From Pictodentalium vernedei (lineage: Eukaryota; Mollusca; Scaphopoda; Dentaliida; Dentaliidae): DNA of 64,000 bases. Each line of letters begins with the position of its first letter. Within the stretch, counting starts at the first letter, position 1. Below the pieces are notes generated by a model, which made no database searches, was not told where the DNA came from, and was given only the letters and a program-made list of their open reading frames with translations. The stretch is taken from assembly GCA_031216915.1 (NCBI GenBank), contig CM062296.1:60129084-60193083 (forward strand). Reading direction: 5' to 3'. The translations under genes were made by a program, and so were the position numbers. Shown here in pieces: positions 1-12,215 of the stretch.

Positions 1-1036
1 TTGGGCCACACAAAAGTGGTCTCTCAAGACAGGTGGTCTCTCATAACAGGTTTCAGGTTTTCTCAAGTCAGTGAATAACCAACCACAATATTCAGAAATG
101 GAGAAGAATGGATTCTTGTAATTACTTTGTAGTTGTTCTTTTTTATGAAGTTTTTGTAACAAATTGAAATGGACTGTTATAAAAATTATAGAAATAAATT
201 AGTGTTGAAAATCTTCATTCAAGATTTTCAACACTAATTTATTATTCCCCCGAAAAAAATTCGGGGGAATCTAGCCGTGACGTCGTCCGTCTGTCCATCC
301 GGGCGTAGACGGAATTCGTGTCCGCTCCATAACTTCTTACAGCCTTCAAGGATATTAATGATACTTGGTATCATTATTGCCCACAACCAGAGGGTGTGTC
401 GCGAATAAGGTTGGAATGGCTATCAAGGCTTTTTTCGGGGGAATCAGCCACCCTTTGGTGGCCATCCTCTAGTTTTTAAAATATTTATAACAGTCCATTT
501 CAGTTTGTTACAAAAAGATTTTCAACACAAATTTATTTTTATTCCTATCTGTCACATTTCAGGTATGTATGAAATTGTTTATTCAGCAACAATCCTAATC
601 TTTTCACAGGGGTCTTTTAAAAACATCTCAATCTTTAATGAGTTGACAATTGAAACCCAATTAAGAGCTTTTAATACTTTTAATTATGTTAGTATAACCA
701 CAATGGATTTTCCAATTCCAGAACAGGTAAAAAGTTTTTGTCATGGTTTCAGTCTTCAAAGGGGCGGTCTCTCAAGACGGGTCCATTATGGCATAAAAAT
801 ACAAGCTGGTACCAGGTCACAGTGGTCTCTCAAGACAGGTGGTCTCCCATAGCAGGTCCATTACAGAGTAAAACCAATTGGTGCCTGGTAGATGTCTCTC
901 AAGACAGGTGGTCTCTCAAGACAGGTGGTCTCCCATAGCAGGTCCATTATAAAGTAAAACCAATCAGTGCCTGGTAGATGTGGTCTCTCAAGACAGGTGG
1001 TCTCTCCAGACAGTGATCTCTCAAGACAGGTTTTAC
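1..1036. repeat. Fold-back element and GGTCTCTCAAGACAGGT tandem repeats
   Basis: Positions 1-60 and about 760-1036 contain repeats of a unit based on GGTCTCTCAAGACAGGTGG, some with an extra segment ending in CCTGGTAGATG. Between them lies a fold-back: arms 151-180 and 487-516 are near-perfect inverted copies (TTTTTGTAACAAATTGAAAT on the left). Two smaller hairpins sit inside, one around 200-235 and one of CCCCCGAA/TTCGGGGG near 247-267. No gene is visible. Confidence 0.7.
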
Positions 1037-1039
1037 TGT

Positions 1040-1265
1040 AGTAATTATTTACAATTTCTATGGACAAAACTCAAGAAGCACTTGCAAACTTCCATCACAT
1101 GGACCATCGGGTTGCACCCAGTGGACCATGTGATGAAAGTGTGCGAGTATTTCTTGTGCTATTATGAACACTTATAAATACTTTTCTAGTGGAGAATATA
1201 TGGCGCTATGATTAAGTAGTAATCCACTCTCTTCATTCTGAATACGCAGTCAAATTTTAATATCT
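1040..1265 (+). repeat. Dispersed hairpin repeat, copy 1
   Basis: About 220 bp matching 21000-21225, with a central hairpin (TTTCATCACATGGACCA and its complement) and a conserved tail containing GGAGAATATATGGCGCT. It is probably a MITE; I could not fix the ends. Confidence 0.6.
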
Positions 1266-2740
1266 ATTTATGCCATTACATGTACTTGTATCCCAGTAGA
1301 GGTTAGAAATGATGTTAATGGTCTCTGTTTACTCAGGTTTTCTGCTAGGAATAAACTAGTGGCTCCAGTAGAAAGAGAAAATCACACATCGCCTGGTGTG
1401 ACGATGGTTTGCACCAGGCAAAGAAAACTTTAGAATTGAACACTGCAGGAAGGCCATTTACTTGCATCTGAAGTGGCGATTCATGTTTTAGTGTGAATGA
1501 TTTTGTGAGAATAATTATGTCAAATCTTCGGGGAAACACCCAAAGCTATCGCCGTTTCTTTGCTATAATCGGCATGTGACATCTTACCTAATCAGCAAAT
1601 GGCAGAAGATAGAGATAGTTTCTGAATGACACTTGACAATCTTAAGTTGCGAATGCCAATTCCGGAAACAGTGCTCCTAAAATGTGTCAACTTTGTTGGG
1701 AGAATGACTGTGTCTTTACTAGAATTTTACAGCGTCATGTTGTTTGCTTTTTTGATCGGATTTTATGCTTTATCAGTAAATAATCGGCAGGGGAATGGGT
1801 CCGGTTGACAAACTCTCAGCCATGGTAGCGAAAACCGTGATTTACTAGTATAGAATTAGGCATGCTGTTTTTCTACAGGAATTGATTTATGCTAATGGTG
1901 TTGTTTGACAGGCACAAAAGTGCACTTATTCAGTGCACTGTACTTCAAAATAGTGCACAGTACAGTCACAGAACTTATAGTTTCAACTGTAGACACCATG
2001 ACTACAATTCTTGGACTTAACAAAACATGGACCAATGGAGAAATGGGATATGCGTGTTAACAGTAGGGCCCTGCTAATCATATATTTTCGATTCAAATCT
2101 GATAGTCTATTATTTGAAATTGAATTATACTTCTGATGGAGAAAAGGCTTCTTGAAGTCCAGACTGATAAAATATTCCAACTACATCATCAAGGCATGCC
2201 TTCATCGAAGGCATGCCTTGATGATGTAGTTAGAATATTACCCAATAAGGATTTTTGTTCAAAAACAGAAACGGTTGCGAGAATTCTGTACTGGGCACTA
2301 CACGGGACTAGCCGCTAGTAACCATGAGCTCATCATCAATATTGCTTGGGAACTTTAAATTTGCTTTCATCAATGAAACTGGAATTATCATGGATGATGG
2401 CATGGGAACAGATGCTCTTTATGTTAATATAGCAGAAATTCCACCCAGTCTTATTTTCTACATTATTTTTGTATAATATATGTTTGTTGAAACAACTAAG
2501 ATGACTGATGCCAAGTGTAATTCTAGCGAAAAGATTCGAAGGAAAACGAATCGAACAGCTGATTTCAAATCAAACCGATTACCAACTTAAGAACCAAAAT
2601 CGAATCGAATCTCAAAGCTTCGCAGGGCCATAGTTAAAGAGCCAACATAATTAGAAGCCCAAATTTATTTTCAGAAACCAAATTCACACTGGCTACTTGC
2701 AAGGTCAGTCCCTGCTTTATAGCCTAGCCAGAGTTTCATA
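1266..2740. other. Non-coding stretch with one strong hairpin
   Basis: Only short chance ORFs. A near-perfect hairpin spans about 2166-2242 (arms include ATATTCCAACTACATCATCA, loop near 2202). A related hairpin with ATATTCCAACT arms occurs near 31722-31785. I see no gene or recognised element otherwise. Confidence 0.5.
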
Positions 2741-3082
2741 ATTACCCTATACCGCACCCTGTTCGTCTACCAACATAATACTGCTCTCCAGTTGTGCCTT
2801 GGTTTCCTGTATACACAATAGGACATGCCTAGAAATCCAGTGTCATAGTGTGGCAATTTTTCGTTATTTCTTATCTATAATGAAAGCAGCATAGTTTGTT
2901 CAATACAGTTTACCACAAAAAGCCATGTCTGTAAGTATCACCATTGAGCTCAACCTAACTTCACGTTGATCACTTTTAAGGAGTTCTTGGGGATCAATTA
3001 CTAAGATTATTCAGTTAGGAAAAAACATAAATCAGGGTAAAAAATGAATATATATATATATATATAAGTTCATCTAATTTAT

Positions 3083-3440
3083 GGGAGCACAATGGCTCAG
3101 TGGTAGACTGTTGGACTTCTATGCTAGAGGTCCCAAGTTCGATCCCCATCCAAGACGACCTATGTTGTGTCCTTTGGCAAGGCACTTTATCCTGGTTGCC
3201 TACATGGGGGCACGATGATGCCGTGTGCTAAGGTGTACTGCATGTCGATGTTGCACATGTCTTCAACTGCTTGAGCGGAGCTTCAACAGAGTTAGAATGT
3301 TGAGGAGCTGACAGTTGCTCGTTGATGGTCGGTGGTTCTCTCTGGGTACTCCGGCTTCCTCCACCCATAAAACTGTCATGGTCATGATTAGCCATTGTGC
3401 ATAAGTATGTGACCTTAAGCACCAATAAATAAATAAATAA
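3083..3440 (+). repeat. tRNA-headed SINE with target duplication
   Basis: The head GGGAGCACAATGGCTCAGTG carries a box-A-like TGGCTCAGTGGTAGA, and a box-B-like GTTCGATCC follows. The body contains a TTGTGTCC..GGCAAGGCACTT segment and a GGTTCTCTCTGGGTACTCCG segment; the tail is (AATA)n. It is flanked by exact 11-bp duplications ATCTAATTTAT (3072-3082 and 3441-3451). Confidence 0.9.
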
Positions 3441-3715
3441 TCTAATTTATATTGTGATCATATTCTCATTGCCACATTTTCGGCCTTATTGACTCATTCG
3501 GTGGACGACTCAAGTCAATAAGGCAGAAAATGTAACAATGAGAATGTGACATGTTTGCCCCTTTCTGGATAGACTAAATAATACTTTTCCATAGGGATCA
3601 CAAGTCCAGTTCCCTTCCAGTAAGATAGGTTGATCAGTTTATACACAAACACAGTAAAACTATTCTGTTGATTTTTGCTAGGTCTTACAGTTTGGTTTTC
3701 TGGTTTGCTACAAAA

Positions 3716-4286
3716 TAGAGCTGAAGGTTAACCAAAACCGAACCAAGGTTTTTATTTTTTTTTAAAAACCGAAACCGCAACCGTCGACATCCTGTAATCT
3801 GAGGTTTTTCGTTTTTTATTAAATACTCTCTTGCTGCAGAAATTCACAGAATGTAGCCATCCCAGAGTAGTGAGAGTATCCAGACACTGCCAATGGCAGT
3901 GTCTGGATACTCTCACTACTCTGGGAAGGCTTCATTCTGTGAATTTCCGACATTTCAGTTTAGTTGTGTTTGCAGCTTTCCTCAAGTTGCGTGTAGGTGT
4001 CAGACCTCGAAAAATGGCGAAGCACAATAAAAGTTCTGTATATTTAGGTAATTATTATATTGGCCTTCCTGATTCTTCATGTATTATAGCTTATTTCGGG
4101 CATTCATTGAGTTTCACTCAATTTCACTACCATTCAGTTGTGACTCCGGACATTAGAATGAGTTTTATTGAATTTTACTTGGCCTCATGAACAAACCGAA
4201 AACCGAACCGAACCGAACCAAGGTTTTTCTCCATCTGAAAAACCAAAACCGAAACCGAACAAGAAATTTAAAAACCTACAGCTCTA
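3716..4286. mobile_element. hAT-type MITE with 8-bp target duplication
   Basis: Terminal inverted repeats start TAGAGCTGAAGGTT on the left and TAGAGCTGTAGGTT on the right. They are followed by subterminal AACCGAACC-type short repeats. The exact 8-bp duplication CTACAAAA flanks it (3708-3715, 4287-4294). It contains a long hairpin at about 3840-3947 (AGTGAGAGTATCCAGACACT and its complement). It has no credible coding capacity; ORFs across it read through the inverted repeats. Confidence 0.85.
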
Positions 4287-4501
4287 CTACAAAACCAGAA
4301 CCAAACCAGAAAAACAATAAATCACCCAGCTCCACTCACTCCGAGGTATATGCTAGGTCAGCGTTGTGTGTCGAAATTTGTACATGCAGGTTTCCTTTGT
4401 TACATATTTTTGGAGAGTGCATAACAAGTTGAATCCATAGAAACAATATTCTTTGCTTCTAAACGAATATATAGAGGATATTTACAATATTTTAGTAAAT
4501 A

Positions 4502-4930
4502 CAGTGGAGCCCACTTAATTGGATATCTCTTAATTTTATATCCCTGTTAATTGAATATAATTTTCAAACACAAAACCATTTACCATACCTTCAGTACGAA
4601 TTTGATCTGTTAATTGCATATGGGTTGTAGAGTAAACTCCTGTTAATTGTATATAAATTTTTGTAATATGTCGAAAAAATTACTGTAACACGCACCAATT
4701 CCCCTTATTTATCAACCTTTTTGGCCTCACTACATCCAATACAGACATTTATTCTATTATATCTTGTTTGACAGAGCTCTATGAGCTCTGCCAAACAAAA
4801 TATAATAGAATAAATGCTCAGTTTACCTCCAGAACATAGGAAACTGATGATATCCCTGTTAATTGTATACTCCTGTTAATAGAATAATTTTCACTGGCAA
4901 AATGGATATTCAGTTAAGAGGATTCTACTG
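4502..4930. mobile_element. pogo/Tigger-like MITE, TA target site
   Basis: Ends CAGTGGAGCCCACTTAATTG (left) and CAGTAGAATCCTCTTAACTG (right, reverse strand) are imperfect inverted repeats flanked by TA. The CAGT start with a TA target is typical of pogo/Tigger elements. A central hairpin (TATCTTGTTTGACAGAGCTC) is present and no ORF. Confidence 0.75.
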
Positions 4931-5180
4931 TATCAAGAATTATCTCATGAGTGTGGACCTGAAAATATTATCAACCGCTCGTGAAAAATAAAAAATACAA
5001 CTTTCAGGTCCACACTTGTGAGATAATTCCTGATATTCACAAAAGTAACGTAGATTTTCTTTTAATTATACGCTACATGACATTTTACTGCGCAATATTC
5101 AGCCCAATTTCACTGCAAACAGTTTCAAGACAATAACAAAGATCTGCTGATCGTTCTTTCAAGGCGACATCATGCACCGA

Positions 5181-6045
5181 GGGAGCGCGGTGGCTCAATA
5201 GGTAGAGGTGCAGGCTGCAAGCCAAGAGGTCCTCGGTTCGAATCCCACCTGCGGCAACCGCGTTGTGTCCTTGGGCAGGACACTTCATCCCCATTGCCCG
5301 CGTGGGGACACGATGACACCGTGTACTAAGGCGTGCTGCACGTCGATGGTACACATGTCTTCAACCAATCTAACCCTGCCTGTGCTGCAATTAACAGGAG
5401 TACAGACACCGTGTACTAAGGCGTGCTGCACGTCGATGGTACACATGTCTTCAACCAATCTAACCCTGCCTGTGCTGCAATTAACAGGAGTATTCAATAA
5501 AAAAGAGATTGTGTCACTTTCCAATATTCTAGAGATAATCTGGGCATTAACAATTTAATTAATTTAACAATTACATTTTACTCTAGATAGATCTAGAGGT
5601 GCAGCGATTCAACGCTGGGATATCAATTGAAGAAGAAGAAGAAGAAGAGTTACGATGTTGGGGAGCTGACAGCTGCTCGTCGTTGCTCGGTGGTTCTCTC
5701 TGGGTACTCTGGCTTCCTCCACCCGTAAAACTGTCACTTTCATGATTAGCCATTGTGTTTAAATATGTGACCTTAACTGGTAAAGTGCTGAGTTTTTTCT
5801 GACAACAAATCAAAGCTCATCATATACTGCTCTCTTACATTTAATTGGATAGTGCCTTATAGGCACTATCCAATTAAATGTCAGAGAGCAAGGTATTATA
5901 TAAAAAATCTGATTCATATCAGGGACAATAAAGGCTTCCTCAGGCAGAATGTAGCTACAGACAGTTATTGCCTGTCACTTTTAGTAAAGCCCAAAATAGG
6001 GCTTCCAGCACTCTACCAGTTAAACATCAATAAATAAATAAATAA
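5181..6045 (+). repeat. tRNA-headed SINE interrupted by later sequence
   Basis: The head GGGAGCGCGGTGGCTCAATA has A- and B-box-like sequences (GGTTCGAATCC). A 93-bp segment of the body is duplicated in tandem at about 5309-5490. The body resumes near 5648 after about 150 bp of extra sequence, and a TTAA MITE (5777-6019) splits its tail. Exact target duplications TCATGCACCGA at 5170-5180 and 6046-6056 show that all of this is one old SINE with later changes. Confidence 0.85.
5777..6019. mobile_element. TTAA-flanked MITE, CTGGTARAGTGCTG family
   Basis: A 243-bp element with ends CTGGTAAAGTGCTG and CTGGTAGAGTGCTG (reverse strand). TTAA sits on both sides (5773-5776, 6020-6023). Removing it restores the SINE tail ACCTTAAACATCAATAAATA. 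It contains a perfect hairpin (ACATTTAATTGGATAGTGCC). The TTAA target is typical of piggyBac-type transposases. Confidence 0.8.
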
Positions 6046-6397
6046 TCATGCACCGAAGTGTGACGTCATTTAAAAAGCTACTGCAGGACATTTCTCGATA
6101 TCCATCCAGTGGATATCGAGAAATATCTTTTAGATAATTTGTGATAATTCATAGGCTAGCATATAATAAAGAGTTATATAAAGCAGGTTGATTGAATATG
6201 AAACTTATAATTGTTATACAGTATTTCTAAACTGAGGCAAAGTGTGCGCTTCTAGAACTGAGCTTGTTAAATATTTTATGATTTGAAAGTTTATCTTGTG
6301 TGCCTGAAATTATGCATGTTCCATTTCCTCTTATTTTTTCAGAATAAATGAAATGCCCGAATTTTCATCTGACTTTTTATTTTGTTTTTACACTTAA

Positions 6398-6930
6398 CCC
6401 TTTACCTAACAAACCAGCTGCATCCGTCCAAATAATTCACAAATTTGGCAGTTAAAAATAATATTTTTCAAAATTCTTTTCAAAAATCATATGTAATGCC
6501 TCATTGGAATGAGCTCATTGACCTCATTCCAGTGAGGAGCCAGCCACATAATATGGTTTTGTTGAAAATTTGTGAAAAAATTGTAAAAAGAATTAAAATA
6601 AGGCCTAAAAAGTTGAAAATCTGTTTCTCATGCCCCCCTTGGTCATTTTGGCTGCCGCATGCTGTCTTTTTATAACCAATGCAAACTTAAAAAAATAAAA
6701 ATTAAATGGTTTATGTCTGATATTTTACTCAAGTTAATAAAATTGATAAATCTGTCCCTTAAGTGCAACAAGGCTTTTGCAGTGTTTTAACAAAGCCTTC
6801 TGGCAGTCAAGATACAAAATACCCCACCACCTGTGCTATTATGTAGATAATGATGCCTAAAAGAAAACAAACCAAGAATATAAACTTTTGATGGCAAAGA
6901 AATAATTACAAAAATATAAAATAAAAAACC
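6398..6930. mobile_element. TTAA MITE, long subfamily, truncated
   Basis: Starts CCCTTTACCTAAC after TTAA (6394-6397) and matches 15635-16167 until it is cut at 6930 by the element with terminal direct repeats. Contains the palindrome CTCATTGGAATGAGCTCATT. Confidence 0.7.
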
Positions 6931-6933
6931 GTA

Positions 6934-8177
6934 TGAATAATAGACTTCATACCGGTACCTATCAAACTCTTCCAAATATGATAGGTGAGCTGTTCAAATT
7001 ATGAATAAGCGAAGCTCTTCTATAAAACAGCCAAACGCTACGCTTACGCAATCAAGCTCGTCGACAAAGCAGCCAAGCTCCTCGATAAAGCAGCCAATAG
7101 TCAAATAAATAACCCTTAAATATGGGTGCTGACATCTGATACAGCCTAATCTGTTCTTAATGGCAATAAAGGGTTATATAATCCCAATGAGTGGAAATCC
7201 ACCCACATGATTTTTCAGCACAAATTAAGTGCAAATAAAGGGCACGAACTGACAAATAATAGCGTACACTGCACACTTGCTCTCAATCTATCGACAATAT
7301 CCTTTGAAATGTCGACAATTAATTACTCAGGCAGTGTACTCAGCCTAATAGTTGGAAAGCACATTACCTCCAACACTACAGCAAACACATGCTGATGAGC
7401 CTTTTGGTACGGCCATATTTAATACTGCGCGCCGACACTGATACGGCCTTACACGCTAAAAATAGGGCCAGATCATCTTATTGGAAACACTGACGGCCTC
7501 GGCGTCGTATCATGTAAAGCACATGCTTTCAACAGTATAGCATGCAATTATAGATGAACCTTAGAGCGAGGTCTAGGGGTGAATAGAGGAAACGGGTAGC
7601 TAAGCCATCCACCTTTGGTCCTCCACCAGTGCCATCGACCTTCACGCATACCAAATACTGATACGATCTCACGAATAAAACAGTGTACACGTAGTATATT
7701 CGAACTGCACCCAATTAGTGAAACACGTATTCTCACACGCAGCAGTTACTCAAAAACCACAAACAACACGCTGTATCATGCGCTAAATAAGTAATCCGTA
7801 CCTAAGCTCAGCCTACAGCTGATGGAGCGCAATCCATTTTCATAAGCAGTGAAAAGTTATATAACTCCACGGGTGGAAGTCCACCCATATGAGTGTCCAA
7901 AACATGGACCACAATCTATAACAATTCTCTGCCCATATACTCAGCGTGCAGAGAGCCGTGACCGCATACTCCAAGAGTATTGGAGGGGTACCACCCTCCC
8001 CACATACACACTATGTCGGACCCACCGAATGTCTCGCACTAAACGTGCAGTGGTAAACATGCAGCCACAAGATTAGCTCTTGAGACATCCTAACTCTCTC
8101 TTCGCAAAAAGTCATGTAACGGACTCCCACAACTGCCTGTAAGCATGCCTTTGTTTCTGCCTCCCCCGTTTCAATCA
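6934..8177. mobile_element. Left terminal direct repeat of an LTR-like element
   Basis: 1244 bp starting TGAATAATAG and ending TTTCAATCA, so bounded by TG..CA. It is repeated at 10600-11843 with only about two or three differences (for example 7287 and its counterpart). No protein is encoded. It contains a motif like TTATATAATCCCAATGAGTG that recurs near 7856 and 8650. Confidence 0.65.
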
Positions 8178-10599
8178 TGATTCTGGGCTTTTGGGCCCCT
8201 TTTTGGAGGACTTACGTTTACCGATGAGGATTTGATGCTTGCATTGAATCTGCCGTCGGGGGTTTGACCAGGCAAACAACAACCAGTGCACTGTGAGCCG
8301 CGACTCGCAGGTGGGAGCTCTCCCACGAGAGAGTACCATAAAACAGCTCTCCACTGGTATCTGTAATTCTTAACGGTTCAGGGCACCGCCCTAGTAGACT
8401 GACATACCTGTATGCAGTTATCGGGAAACACACGAATATCAGATGATCTTAATACCTAATGCAACATAATTTGGTCAGAGCTGTAGTGACTAACACAGCA
8501 ATTTCACAAACATACCATTTTAAGCAGCAAGAATAGTATCGGCGACCATAGACTAGAAAAATAAACAACAATTGTTCTATATACTTAAACAATTGCGTAA
8601 CCACACTGAATATAAGTTATCCCTACAAATAGAATAGCATTGAACTGTAGGATAACCCCCATAGAGTGGAAATCTACCCATATAGCTGTCCAACACACGG
8701 ACCGAAATTTGGAACAATTTCAACTCGTGCACGAAATAATACTGGCAACTAGAGAGTCCAACAAATAAACAAACAAAATCTCTCTCGTTGTTTTTTCCAT
8801 TTTTTATATATATATGGAAGTGGAGAAACACATAAATGGGACAAACACCCAAAACCTGGGCTACAAATTACAACTCAAACGTTTTATTTCCTTCTAATAT
8901 AGAAGAGTTTACACATCGTCAAGTTTCCAAATTAGGGCATGTAAACTGGTTCCTAAATGTCATTACTCCAATCGTAACACAATCGAACCGATAACCAGTC
9001 ACATGACTATGAAATCAAGCTAACCTTAACCAGCCAATCAGCGTACAGAACTCATTCACGTGGTACTAACTGACAGAGGAAGAAAGAAGAAGAAACATCT
9101 CCCTGTCGCCATTTTGATTGTTAAAACAACACGCTTTCCATCACTGCTAACTGATAGACTGATTACACAGAATCATCAAATATCTCGCTAATTCATTATA
9201 ATTGGCTTATTAATAGATAGGTGTCGCTTCGTTTTATATCTCCACGTGCTTACATTCATGATTTTATAACGGATCTTTCTTTTAAGTGTAAGTTTATCCT
9301 ACCCACTTTGATTTTAGAAAATCAACTTCTCGAGTCTGTTTTCTATGATTACAAATCCTCTGCTTTTAGCACGAGGTGACTTCCACGTATTGCGCGAGAC
9401 GATTCCTCCACAACTAATGTGCGAGATGAGATTCCTCCGCAACTACAGTGCGAAACGATTCCTCCACAACCATTGTGCGAGATGAAATTTAGAAAACAAT
9501 AACTCGACATAATTCCAGGGTACCCACCCAATACAAATCCTCTGCTTTTAGCACGAGGTGACTTCCACGTATTGCGTGAGACGATTCCTCCACAACTAAT
9601 GTGCGAGTTGAGATTCCTCCGCAACTACTGTGCGAAACGATTCCTCCACAACCATTGTGCGAGATGAACTTTAGAAAACAATACCTCAACATAATTCCGG
9701 GGTACCCACCCGAGTACTAATAGCTGATAAAACCATACCTACATCAGCCTTGCACGTAGTGTAAACAAAACCTACGGCTTATACCAACTTCTCTACACGC
9801 TGATAACAGCTGTTTGAACGATCCACTGTACGTGACAATTTCACAAGCTGATCTAATCATATCAGTTATATACGTAGCGTAGCCTCAAAGTCTACATAAT
9901 ACACCATTCTTAACACACTGATACCAGTCGTGTACACGGTCTTCTTAGAGACTGAATTGATTAGCAGAGAGTAAAAGCACAAGGCTATTCTCTTCTATAA
10001 ACATAATGACTGAGTGAGCCTAATCCACGCTCTGTAGTACCACTCACCCTCTGTAGTGTAAAATCGCACTTCAGTAAAGCTTCAACAAGCTGCTTGTTAC
10101 TACAGACAACAGAACAGTCGAAATATTTCTCAAGCGCATACACGCTATAATAACTGACCACAACATAACTCCAAGTGGTCCACGTAAACACAATCTAAAC
10201 ACGAAATCTTATGTATTTGTTTATTTGATAAGACCTTACGGTCGAAACTATAGTTATACCAGCGGCTCTGCCGGGCAAATACCACGAGATTTCCGTTCCC
10301 CCAACATGGGGCTCTACATTCTAACTCACTGAAACAAATACAAAAGTCCACCTCACACAGTAATGGACAAACATAGAAACATGCCTCCCCCGGACTCCTT
10401 CAGTCCAAATGCTCAAGGGGAGCTAGGTCAAAAACCATCCGACTGACTATGAGAAAGGCAACATCTCCATGTTGATTCCAAGTGACTTCTACGGAACCAA
10501 CTGAATGAGAAAATACAAAATATAGTGGTCGGTTAGCAAAACACAACTGTACATACACAAGCCTATCTTGTCAAACATTCTGACAACGATAAAATAGTA
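8178..10599. mobile_element. Internal region of the LTR-like element, non-coding
   Basis: 2.4 kb without an ORF above about 90 codons and without gag, protease or reverse transcriptase motifs. Hence a non-autonomous element (LARD-like) at best. I see no convincing tRNA primer-binding site. The purine run AAAAAGGGG next to the left repeat, read on the minus strand, is a weak polypurine candidate. Confidence 0.5.
9351..9714. repeat. 182-bp tandem duplication
   Basis: Two copies of a unit starting ACAAATCCTCTGCTTTTAGC. Each contains three near-repeats of GAGACGATTCCTCC / GCGAAACGATTCCTCC type. It lies within the internal region of the LTR-like element. Confidence 0.85.
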
Positions 10600-11843
10600 T
10601 GAATAATAGACTTCATACCGGTACCTATCAAACTCTTCCAAATATGATAGGTGAGCTGTTCAAATTATGAATAAGCGAAGCTCTTCTATAAAACAGCCAA
10701 ACGCTACGCTTACGCAATCAAGCTCGTCGACAAAGCAGCCAAGCTCCTCGATAAAGCAGCCAATAGTCAAATAAATAACCCTTAAATATGGGTGCTGACA
10801 TCTGATACAGCCTAATCTGTTCTTAATGGCAATAAAGGGTTATATAATCCCAATGAGTGGAAATCCACCCACATGATTTTTCAGCACAAATTAAGTGCAA
10901 ATAAAGGGCACGAACTGACAAATAATAGCGTACACTGCACACTTGCTCTCAGTCTATCGACAATATCCTTTGAAATGTCGACAATTAATTACTCAGGCAG
11001 TGTACTCAGCCTAATAGTTGGAAAGCACATTACCTCCAACACTACAGCAAACACATGCTGATGAGCCTTTTGGTACGGCCATATTTAATACTGCGCGCCG
11101 ACACTGATACGGCCTTACACGCTAAAAATAGGGCCAGATCATCTTATTGGAAACACTGACGGCCTCGGCGTCGTATCATGTAAAGCACATGCTTTCAACA
11201 GTATAGCATGCAATTATAGATGAACCTTAGAGCGAGGTCTAGGGGTGAATAGAGGAAACGGGTAGCTAAGCCATCCACCTTTGGTCCTCCACCAGTGCCA
11301 TCGACCTTCACGCATACCAAATACTGATACGATCTCACGAATAAAACAGTGTACACGTAGTATATTCGAACTGCACCCAATTAGTGAAACACGTATTCTC
11401 ACACGCAGCAGTTACTCAAAAACCACAAACAACACGCTGTATCATGTGCTAAATAAGTAATCCGTACCTAAGCTCAGCCTACAGCTGATGGAGCGCAATC
11501 CATTTTCATAAGCAGTGAAAAGTTATATAACTCCACGGGTGGAAGTCCACCCATATGAGTGTCCAAAACATGGACCACAATCTATAACAATTCTCTGCCC
11601 ATATACTCAGCGTGCAGAGAGCCGTGACCGCATACTCCAAGAGTATTGGAGGGGTACCACCCTCCCCACATACACACTATGTCGGACCCACCGAATGTCT
11701 CGCACTAAACGTGCAGTGGTAAACATGCAGCCACAAGATTAGCTCTTGAGACATCCTAACTCTCTCTTCGCAAAAAGTCATGTAACGGACTCCCACAACT
11801 GCCTGTAAGCATGCCTTTGTTTCTGCCTCCCCCGTTTCAATCA
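10600..11843. mobile_element. Right terminal direct repeat of an LTR-like element
   Basis: Near-identical to 6934-8177. The high identity implies a recent insertion if these are LTRs. No matching short target duplication is visible at the outer edges (CCGTA left, ACAAC right), which weakens the LTR interpretation or points to later rearrangement. Confidence 0.65.
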
Positions 11844-12168
11844 ACAACAATAATAATTTCAATCATTACCCTATACCGCACCCTGTTCGTCTACCAACAT
11901 AATACTGCTCTCCAGTTGTGCCTTGGTTTCCTGTATACACAATAGGACATGCCTAGAAATCCAGTGTCATAGTGTGGCAATTTTTTGTTATTTCTTATCT
12001 ATAATGAAAGCAGCATAGTTTGTTCAATACAGTTTACCACAAAAAGCCATGTCTGTAAGTATCACCATTGAGCTCAACCTAACTTCACGTTGATCACTTT
12101 TAAGGAGTTCTTGGGGATCAATTACTAAGATTATTCAGTTAGGAAAAAACATAAATCAGGGTAAAAAA

Positions 12169-12173
<5 letters not shown>

Positions 12174-12215
<42 letters not shown>

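Larger units (their letters stand above)
2741..6930 (+). repeat. Segmental duplication, copy A
   Basis: This 4.2-kb block is repeated in direct orientation at 11865-16167 with very few substitutions. It carries the same ordered SINE, hAT MITE, Tigger-like MITE, split SINE and TTAA MITE. It ends where the element with terminal direct repeats begins. The copies differ by about 113 bp, mainly from an expanded (TA)n tract with a palindrome in the second copy. Confidence 0.9.

Noticed and set aside
3083-3155. Functional tRNA gene (also at 5181, 24328, 27529 minus, 52978 minus)
   Set aside because: A- and B-box sequences are present but stems do not pair well and each is followed by the same SINE body, so they are SINE heads.
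3831-4190. 119-codon open frame as a gene
   Set aside because: It reads through a hairpin of the hAT MITE and reappears identically in the duplicated block; composition is non-coding.
5208-5558. 116-codon open frame with a repeated THMSSTNLTLPVLQ-like segment
   Set aside because: The internal repeat is the 93-bp SINE duplication translated; not a protein.
7849-8076. 75-codon frame in both terminal repeats
   Set aside because: Present twice only because the terminal repeats are identical; no motif or start context.
8178-8230. Primer-binding site for reverse transcription
   Set aside because: TGATTCTGGGCTTTTGGGCC does not start with TGG and fits no tRNA 3' end that I can recognise.
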